Part shown: positions 58,719 through 64,000 of the stretch, piece after piece
Layout of the letters: every line of letters begins with the position of its first letter
How positions within the stretch are numbered: the first letter of the stretch is position 1
Assembly: GCA_964498095.1 (NCBI GenBank)
Contig: CAZCFY010000018.1
Location: 14,089 to 78,088 of the forward strand
DNA length: 64,000 nucleotides
Source of the DNA: SG-bin7 sp964498095
GTDB taxonomy: Bacteria; Bdellovibrionota; Bdellovibrionia; Bdellovibrionales; SG-bin7
Direction: 5' to 3'
Position numbers and translations under genes: made by a program
Notes under the pieces: model-generated
Told to the model about the DNA's origin: nothing
The model's database searches: none
Seen by the model: the letters and a program-made list of their open reading frames with translations, nothing else

Positions 58719-59471
58719 ATGTATTTGAAAGTGTTTAGCTATTCAAAGTACGTTGAGTTCATTTCACATCTTAAGAGTCAGGGGCCCATCTCGACATTCC
58801 GTGATTGGGATGGCTCAAATTGTTTTTTGTTACGCCACGATGTCGATTTCGATATTTCTTTGGCTCATCGACTGAGTCAAATTGAAAAAGATCAGGGTAT
58901 CCGATCATCGTTTTTTATTTTGGTAAGTGGCGACACTTATAACCCACTCTCCTTAACGAACCGTAGACTCTTATTGGAAATGGCAGATTCTGGATTTGAA
59001 ATTGGACTACATTTTGACCCTACCATATACCCGTTTAGTAATGATGGAGATCTAGAGAAGTACGTTAAAAATGAAGCGCAACTTCTGGAGTCCGTAGTTC
59101 ACAGGCCTGTAAAATCAGTGAGCCTACATAATCCGTCAGTTCATGGCCAGTTTCCAATTTTTCAGGATTTTATAAATGCATATGATCCCAAGTACTTTAA
59201 TGACGCCTGCTATATTTCGGATTCGCGCATGAATTTTGGAAAAAAGGAACCATTTGAATTCGTTAAAGCGATTTCGAGGGGACCTATTCAAGTGCTTTTG
59301 CATCCTATGCATTACTCTGAGAGTGGTCATTCTTATCCTAATATTATGTCTGAGCATATATGTCGCTATACACGGACCATCCATAATAACTTTTCTGTCA
59401 ACTCTACCTATAGAGAACAAGTTGGACATTGCCTGGCTACTACCATAAGAAACCTGAATGAACGATTATAA
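58719..59471 (+). CDS. Polysaccharide deacetylase-like protein
   Basis: From ATG 58719 the protein has 250 residues (TTG 58695 is an alternative). LLRHDVDFD (about 37-45) is the metal/catalytic HDVD motif of NodB-like deacetylases, GFEIGLHFDPTIYPF carries the following His, and VSLHNPS and LLHPMHYSE add further conserved His. It would act on a sugar precursor or polymer in the cytoplasm. It overlaps the next gene by 14 bases, a translational pair. Confidence 0.72.
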   Translation: MYLKVFSYSKYVEFISHLKSQGPISTFRDWDGSNCFLLRHDVDFDISLAHRLSQIEKDQGIRSSFFILVSGDTYNPLSLTNRRLLLEMADSGFEIGLHFDPTIYPFSNDGDLEKYVKNEAQLLESVVHRPVKSVSLHNPSVHGQFPIFQDFINAYDPKYFNDACYISDSRMNFGKKEPFEFVKAISRGPIQVLLHPMHYSESGHSYPNIMSEHICRYTRTIHNNFSVNSTYREQVGHCLATTIRNLNERL

Positions 59472-60495
59472 AAACTTAAATATATATATTCTAAATACGC
59501 TTGGAATTGGAAAGGATAGTACACAGTTTTTGTATCGTGAATTGCCAATTAGGGGTTTAATCGGTTTAAGCGAGCGTTCGGCGGGCGATAGTATTTCGGA
59601 TTATGAGTATTTGAAAAAATTTTCCGCGTCTTTAAATACACGGTTCATTGAGGTTAATGATTACTCATTGAAATCAGAGGATGACCGCAAAAAAATCGAA
59701 ATATTAGATATTGATTTACTACTAGTACTGGGATGGCAACGTCTAATACCTGATTGGTTAATTAATCAATGTCGACTTGGGGTTATTGGGTCCCATGGCA
59801 GTCCTTATGGAATTACGGGCGGACGTGGTCGTTCTCCTCAAAACTGGGCTCTAATCCTAGGAAAAAACGAATTTTACATTTCAATTTTCAAAATTGATTC
59901 CGGAATCGATTCTGGAAAAGTAATTGATACAAAAAAATTTGAACTTACGGACTTAGACGATATCAAGTCATCCTATTACAAAGTTTCTTGGTTAACTTCT
60001 CTAATGATTACCAAATACATAAAAAGTGGCCTAATGGATGACTCGCAATTAACCGCACAAAATGAAAGTGAAGCAACCTACCTTCCACAGAGAACACAAG
60101 ATGATGGTCTAATCGATTGGACGCGAAAGACGGTTGAGGTTTATAACTTCATTAGAGCATTGACGAAGCCTTATCCGGGGGCGAAATCTAAATTTGGCAA
60201 CTCTTTCATAAAAATTTGGCGAGCTCGTCCATTTATAGTTGAACCAGGAGATAATTGCTTTGCTCCAGGCGAAATTGTGAAAATTTTTAATAAAGATGAT
60301 ATTCTTGTAAAAACTGGCGACGGCTTCTTACTAATTGAGGATTACGAAGCGTTTCCTGATCAAGAGTCACTTAAAGAAGGACTGGTATTTGAATCAGTTC
60401 GTTTTTCTAGTCAAATGAGGCAGATTATCGACCGGCACAACTCTAGATATTCTGATTTACGGATTGCACCTGAAATACTTGGGTTATTGGATTAA
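59458..60495 (+). CDS. Formyltransferase-family protein (sugar N-formyltransferase-like)
   Basis: The 345-residue protein belongs to the formyl-tetrahydrofolate-dependent formyltransferases. IDLLLVLGWQRLIPDWLIN (about 85-103) precedes a GSHGSPYG element with catalytic His-113, and DSGIDSGKVID (147-157) carries the catalytic Asp. The usual Asn two residues before that His is Gly-111 here, and a GRGRSPQNW element follows. The C-terminal half looks like the FMT C-domain (LIDWTRKTVEVYNFIRALTKPYPGA). Its role is probably to formylate an amino sugar. Confidence 0.8.
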   Translation: MNDYKNLNIYILNTLGIGKDSTQFLYRELPIRGLIGLSERSAGDSISDYEYLKKFSASLNTRFIEVNDYSLKSEDDRKKIEILDIDLLLVLGWQRLIPDWLINQCRLGVIGSHGSPYGITGGRGRSPQNWALILGKNEFYISIFKIDSGIDSGKVIDTKKFELTDLDDIKSSYYKVSWLTSLMITKYIKSGLMDDSQLTAQNESEATYLPQRTQDDGLIDWTRKTVEVYNFIRALTKPYPGAKSKFGNSFIKIWRARPFIVEPGDNCFAPGEIVKIFNKDDILVKTGDGFLLIEDYEAFPDQESLKEGLVFESVRFSSQMRQIIDRHNSRYSDLRIAPEILGLLD

Positions 60496-61441
60496 CACTT
60501 CTTTTCTTGATGTTAAAAACATTCCAGGCCCCCCATGTGCTGGAGGCAAAAGTTAGTAATTGGTAGAGAGAAAGAAGTGCGGAAGCCAACTGTCCAGTGC
60601 CTTTAAGATAGGTGTCGAAAATAAAAAAATAGGATATTTGCCCGACGCCTATTCCTGCTGGAGTTATCGGAATTAAAGTACTTAAGCTTCCCAAGGATAC
60701 TAAAAAAATAGTTTCAGACAGGGTTAGCGTTAGACCATGTTTATGACCGCCGATAAACATAAAGAGCGCCGTTAAGAAATACATTAGGATAGAGATGAGA
60801 ATTCCTCTTAATAACGAAACGGAAGGCTTTGAGAATTCAATTAGGTGTTTTAGTGGTTTATTGATAATGCTCGGTAAAGTTTCTGGGCGCCACAAAAGCA
60901 TGATTACCCACAAGAGCGTGCCAGTAGCCCAAGTACCTGTAATTACCGCAACCAGGCTAATTAAAGTGGGTTTGTCAGCGAGTTTTTCCTTTAACAAGAA
61001 TGCTGAAACTATGATCATCGCAATCATCGTCCAAAGCCCGAGTAGCCTTTCGAATATAGAACTTGTATAGAGTTTACCGCGGGACTCACAGGAAATTTTT
61101 GTAAGGTAGTATCCTTTTATCAAGTCACCAGTAACGCCACCTGGTAAAATGTATCCAAAGAACAATCCAATGAACTGTAGATTGTGTAAGTTCCAGAAGG
61201 AACACACTATTTCTTGGCCTCGCAGTAATACCTGCCATCGCCAAGTTGCCGTTAATATTGACCCGTAAAGGATCAAGAAAAGCAAGATTACGCTTGGAAA
61301 AGAAGCCAATTTCCACACGTGTGCTGTTACCAAAAATTTCTTATTTATTAGAATTACGATTATACCAATGGCCAGTGCCGCTTTTAATAGGTGGGTTATG
61401 TTTTTTCTAAGCATTCTCACTCTTCTAATTGGACGAATCAT
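60443..61441 (-). CDS. Flippase-like membrane protein (LPG synthase TM family)
   Basis: The 332-residue protein has eight or so transmembrane segments and the lysylphosphatidylglycerol synthase TM-domain signature: FFGYILPGGVTGDLIKGYYLTK (about 95-116), SSIFERLLGL and a late STLIPITPAGIGVGQISYFFIF. Such proteins are linked to lipid or lipid-linked sugar movement. ATG 61414 is a possible shorter start. It overlaps the formyltransferase gene tail to tail by 53 bases. Confidence 0.85.
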   Translation of the reverse strand: MIRPIRRVRMLRKNITHLLKAALAIGIIVILINKKFLVTAHVWKLASFPSVILLFLILYGSILTATWRWQVLLRGQEIVCSFWNLHNLQFIGLFFGYILPGGVTGDLIKGYYLTKISCESRGKLYTSSIFERLLGLWTMIAMIIVSAFLLKEKLADKPTLISLVAVITGTWATGTLLWVIMLLWRPETLPSIINKPLKHLIEFSKPSVSLLRGILISILMYFLTALFMFIGGHKHGLTLTLSETIFLVSLGSLSTLIPITPAGIGVGQISYFFIFDTYLKGTGQLASALLSLYQLLTFASSTWGAWNVFNIKKRSVNPITQVFQVQSVNQNI

Positions 61442-61501
61442 AGGAACTTTTGCAAGTGAAAACTTGAATATTGAAAGTCACTATACTAGTTTAGGGCTCT
61501 A

Positions 61502-62617
61502 ATGGCCATAAAACCGTTTAAGTTTATTCTAGATCGGAAGATTCGCTTTGCCTTGATTGGTTGTGGGAGAATATCAAAAAATCATTTTGAAGCCTTTCAA
61601 AAACATAGCGAATTTGTGGAGTTAGTCGCAATCTGCGACAACAATAGGCAGTCGCTTGAAGTTGCTGCAAAAAATTATAATGTATGTGCGTTTGATTCTA
61701 TGAAAGAGCTATTACGAAAAACTGATGCAGATGTAATAACTTTGTGTACGCCAAGTGGTTTGCACCCGCAACAGGCTATAGATGCGGCGAACGCTGGAAA
61801 GCATGTGGTGACTGAAAAGCCAATGGCCACTACTTGGTCGGATGGGCTCGCAATGGTTAAAGCGTGCGAAAAGAATAAGGTCCAATTGTTTGTAGTAAAG
61901 CAGAACCGCTTCAATCCTCCCTTGCAAGCGGTTAAAAAAGCAATTGATCAAGGGCGGTTTGGACGAATATTTGCGGTAAATGTAAATGTAAATGTCTTTT
62001 GGACACGGCCTCAGGAGTATTACGATCAGGCGAGTTGGCGCGGTAAAGTCGGAATGGACGGCGGAGCTATAATGAATCAAGCAAGCCACTATGTGGATTT
62101 GTTGACATGGCTAATCGGTCCTATCGACTCAGTTCATGCATTTACAGCGACCTTGGCCCGACGAATTGAATGCGAAGATACCGGGGTAATAAATCTTAAG
62201 TGGATAGGGGGGGCTTTGGGAACTATGGCGGTTTCTATGCTGACGTACCCTAGAAATTTAGAGGGCTCAATTACCATAATTGGTGAAAAGGGTACGGTGA
62301 AAATAGGTGGCACGGCCGTCAACCGTATTGAGCACTGGGAATTTGAGAGTAAAGAGGATGTTGACCAGGAAGTTTTAAATTTAAATTATGAGACAAAGAG
62401 TGTTTATGGATTTGGACACCCCAAATATTATGAAAATGTGATCCAAACTTTGCGGGGGGAGGCTTCGGCTTATACCGATGGAAATGAGGGATTGAAGTCG
62501 CTTGAGCTCTTGGTGGCAACGTATGTGTCTGCTGCAAAAGGTATTCCCATTAAACTGCCGTTGAGTCGCCAAACTTCAAGAGATGTCGATGTTTCTATTT
62601 CGACTTTGGACATTTAA
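61502..62617 (+). CDS. Gfo/Idh/MocA oxidoreductase (WlbA/WbpB-like)
   Basis: The 371-residue NAD-dependent dehydrogenase has FALIGCGRISKNHFEAF (about 17-33, nucleotide loop), the catalytic Lys in VTEKPMA and QNRFNPPLQAVKKAI, and a beta-rich C-terminal domain. It resembles WlbA/WbpB, which oxidises UDP-GlcNAcA at C3 for 2,3-diacetamido uronic acid synthesis. The next gene is the matching WlbB-like acetyltransferase, with ends overlapping by one base. Confidence 0.85.
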   Translation: MAIKPFKFILDRKIRFALIGCGRISKNHFEAFQKHSEFVELVAICDNNRQSLEVAAKNYNVCAFDSMKELLRKTDADVITLCTPSGLHPQQAIDAANAGKHVVTEKPMATTWSDGLAMVKACEKNKVQLFVVKQNRFNPPLQAVKKAIDQGRFGRIFAVNVNVNVFWTRPQEYYDQASWRGKVGMDGGAIMNQASHYVDLLTWLIGPIDSVHAFTATLARRIECEDTGVINLKWIGGALGTMAVSMLTYPRNLEGSITIIGEKGTVKIGGTAVNRIEHWEFESKEDVDQEVLNLNYETKSVYGFGHPKYYENVIQTLRGEASAYTDGNEGLKSLELLVATYVSAAKGIPIKLPLSRQTSRDVDVSISTLDI

Positions 62618-63192
62618 TGGAAAGACAGTACTTCGCACATCCAACTGCAATTGTCGATGAAGGTGCTCAAATTGAGGATGGCACCAAAATTTGGCACTGG
62701 GTTCACGTTAGTTCTGGGGCAAAAATTGGAAAAAATTGTGTCTTAGGACAAAACGTCTTTGTAGGGAACAAAGTCATTATTGGCAATAATGTTAAAATTC
62801 AAAATAATGTTTCTGTATATGATAATGTAATTATTGAGGATGACGTGTTTTGTGGTCCTAGCCTAGTTTTTACAAATGTGATTAATCCACGAAGTTTTAT
62901 TAATAGAAAAAATGAATTTAGAGATACAATAATTCGTAAAGGGGCGACCCTCGGAGCAAACGCGACTATTGTTTGTGGTAATGAAATTGGCCAGTTTGCA
63001 TTTGTTGGTGCGGGGGCCGTAGTGACAAAAGATATCCCTGAATATGCTCTTGTCACAGGTGTTCCGGGAAAAATAAGTGGTTGGGTGTGCCGTTGTGGCG
63101 AGAGGCTGTACTCTAAGGTTGATTCTGAATTTAGTTGTGAAGGCTGTAATGCCAAGTATAATTTAATTTCCGATAAACTTAAAGCAATGTAG
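62617..63192 (+). CDS. Left-handed beta-helix N-acetyltransferase (WlbB/WbpD-like)
   Basis: The 191-residue enzyme is a hexapeptide-repeat acetyltransferase (IEDGTKIWHWVHVSSGAKIGKNCVLGQNVFVGNKVIIGNNVKI; 20-61) with PRSFINRKNEFRDTIIRKGATLGANATIVCG following the WbpD template. A C-terminal Cys-rich tail (C158-x-C160 and C174-x-x-C177) forms a small zinc-ribbon-like extension seen in some WbpD homologues. It would acetylate the 3-amino group of UDP-GlcNAc3NA. Confidence 0.88.
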   Translation: MERQYFAHPTAIVDEGAQIEDGTKIWHWVHVSSGAKIGKNCVLGQNVFVGNKVIIGNNVKIQNNVSVYDNVIIEDDVFCGPSLVFTNVINPRSFINRKNEFRDTIIRKGATLGANATIVCGNEIGQFAFVGAGAVVTKDIPEYALVTGVPGKISGWVCRCGERLYSKVDSEFSCEGCNAKYNLISDKLKAM

Positions 63193-63201
63193 AAATTTTT
63201 T

Positions 63202-63927
63202 ATGAATTCGTCCGAATTAACTTTAGTCGTGCCGGTTTTCAATGAAGGTAAGAATATCCCTTACGTCGTAAATGAAATTCGCAAAACATTCATGGGCACT
63301 CCCGTTAACCCGATTTTGGTTATTGTTAACGATGGCTCAAGTGACGACTCTGCTATCTATATAAAGCAAGTTGTTGCCGAAGATCCGCAAAATACTCTTG
63401 CAGTGGATCACCCTTATAATCTGGGGTTGGGTGCCGCTATTCGTACCGGATATTTAAATGCTTCAACCCCATGGGTATCGTGGCTTCCGTCTGACGGTCA
63501 ATTTTTGGCCAGTGATATTCTAAAATTATATAATTCTCGAGATTCAATGGTTGCAGTCATGGGGCGTGTCCCGGCAGACCATCGAGTAAAAGCAGATAAT
63601 TGGATTCGATTGTTGGCGTCGAAGTCACTCCGATTAATAATGAAATTGCTTCATCCTAAAATGCCTAACTTCAATGGCCTTATGGTAATAAGACGTGATG
63701 TCTTTGATGTTCAATCGTTGGTGTGTACGACCGGATTTGTAAATATGGAAATCTTAGATAAGGTTCGTCGAAAAAAAATGGGCCACAAAATCAAAGAAGA
63801 GAGTATTACAATTATAAAAAGAGTTTCAGGAACTTCTAAAGTTGCTAACATCCATACCACTGTCAGGACTGTTGTTGAGTTAATTAAGCTCCGAATTCAT
63901 TATCTTTTATTCTTTCGCCAGGCCTAA
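63202..63927 (+). CDS. GT2 glycosyltransferase (polyprenyl-phosphate type)
   Basis: The 241-residue protein has LTLVVPVFNEGKNIPYVVNEI, VNDGSSDDSAI, LGLGAAIRTGYLNA and LPSDGQF (DxD position), then a helical C-terminus without clear transmembrane helices. It resembles DPM1-type transferases that lack membrane anchors. It overlaps the next start by 1 base. Confidence 0.85.
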   Translation: MNSSELTLVVPVFNEGKNIPYVVNEIRKTFMGTPVNPILVIVNDGSSDDSAIYIKQVVAEDPQNTLAVDHPYNLGLGAAIRTGYLNASTPWVSWLPSDGQFLASDILKLYNSRDSMVAVMGRVPADHRVKADNWIRLLASKSLRLIMKLLHPKMPNFNGLMVIRRDVFDVQSLVCTTGFVNMEILDKVRRKKMGHKIKEESITIIKRVSGTSKVANIHTTVRTVVELIKLRIHYLLFFRQA

Positions 63928-64000
63928 TGAATAAGAAAACAGGATATCTCACTAGTCGCTCTCCGAAGCTCCTAAGTTCACTCTTTATTGCGGGTTCAGT
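63927..64000 (+). CDS. Partial ORF running off the right edge
   Basis: An ATG overlapping the preceding stop by one base opens a frame that stays open to the window end (24 codons seen, MNKKTGYLTSRSPKLLSSLFIAGS). It is probably the next gene of the polysaccharide unit. Nothing can be said about its function. Confidence 0.5.
   Translation, partial: MNKKTGYLTSRSPKLLSSLFIAGS

Noticed and set aside
1..64000. CRISPR arrays, insertion sequences, phage genes or rRNA
   Set aside because: No spaced direct-repeat array, transposase, integrase, phage structural gene or rRNA was recognised in either strand.

Overview
The window reads as chromosome of a Gram-negative bacterium of middling GC content. 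LPS and envelope genes (lptE, the Lol exporter, murJ, an outer-membrane barrel, several lipoproteins and a long surface-polysaccharide locus) establish the cell type. The gene repertoire suggests Bdellovibrionota or a related predatory or 'delta' lineage: a 7TM-HD phosphohydrolase next to ybeY, rpsT beside murJ, many small secreted Cys-rich proteins, and an HNH protein of a type I associate with Bdellovibrio. The taxonomic call is inference; no rRNA is present.

Layout. 0.1-2.7 kb: tRNA-Met, a secreted three-repeat Cys-rich protein, a MOSC protein, a small secreted Cys-rich protein and a histidine phosphatase. 2.8-8.4 kb: YceI, a PhoD-like phosphatase, a polyphosphate locus (Ppx divergent from Ppk-SixA) and an orphan 'mobile mystery protein A'-type regulator behind a large dyad. 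8.6-12.4 kb: spermidine/putrescine transporter operon potABCD. 12.4-26.8 kb: housekeeping block (LolD, LolC/E, RF2 with its programmed frameshift, YbeY, PgpH-like HD protein, MazG, MurJ, S20, a PilZ protein, HolA, LptE, a class V aminotransferase with a 2-hydroxyacid dehydrogenase, and PurA). 26.9-31 kb: tRNA-Lys and tRNA-Glu followed by accessory genes (membrane protein, MarR, secreted proteins, SnoaL-like protein, lipoprotein). 31.1-40.8 kb: cupin, a thiolase/thioesterase/TetR fatty-acid cluster with a palindromic operator, beta-carbonic anhydrase, secreted and outer-membrane proteins, an esterase, and an ArsR-SRPBCC-SRPBCC-TfoX(C)-DUF1653 operon. 40.8-42.3 kb: a repeat-rich interval with GC-rich palindromes and a 19-bp tandem array in front of an HNH endonuclease gene that carries a further copy of the palindrome.

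42.6-64 kb: a surface-polysaccharide (LPS O-antigen or capsule) biosynthesis region. It holds GT-C membrane proteins, several methyltransferases, an epimerase-glycosyltransferase fusion, a split transketolase, rmlD/rmlA/rmlC for a dTDP-deoxysugar, GT2, GT8-like and CDP-glycerol-type transferases, a polysaccharide deacetylase-like protein, a sugar formyltransferase-like protein, a flippase-like membrane protein and WlbA/WlbB-like enzymes for a 2,3-diacetamido uronic acid. It runs off the right edge. RmlB and a WlbC-type aminotransferase are not seen here and are presumably elsewhere.

The most unusual features are the HNH/palindrome/tandem-repeat unit, the mobile-mystery-A dyad, the epimerase-GT fusion beside a split transketolase, two plausible small ORFs, and ten tail-to-tail gene overlaps.
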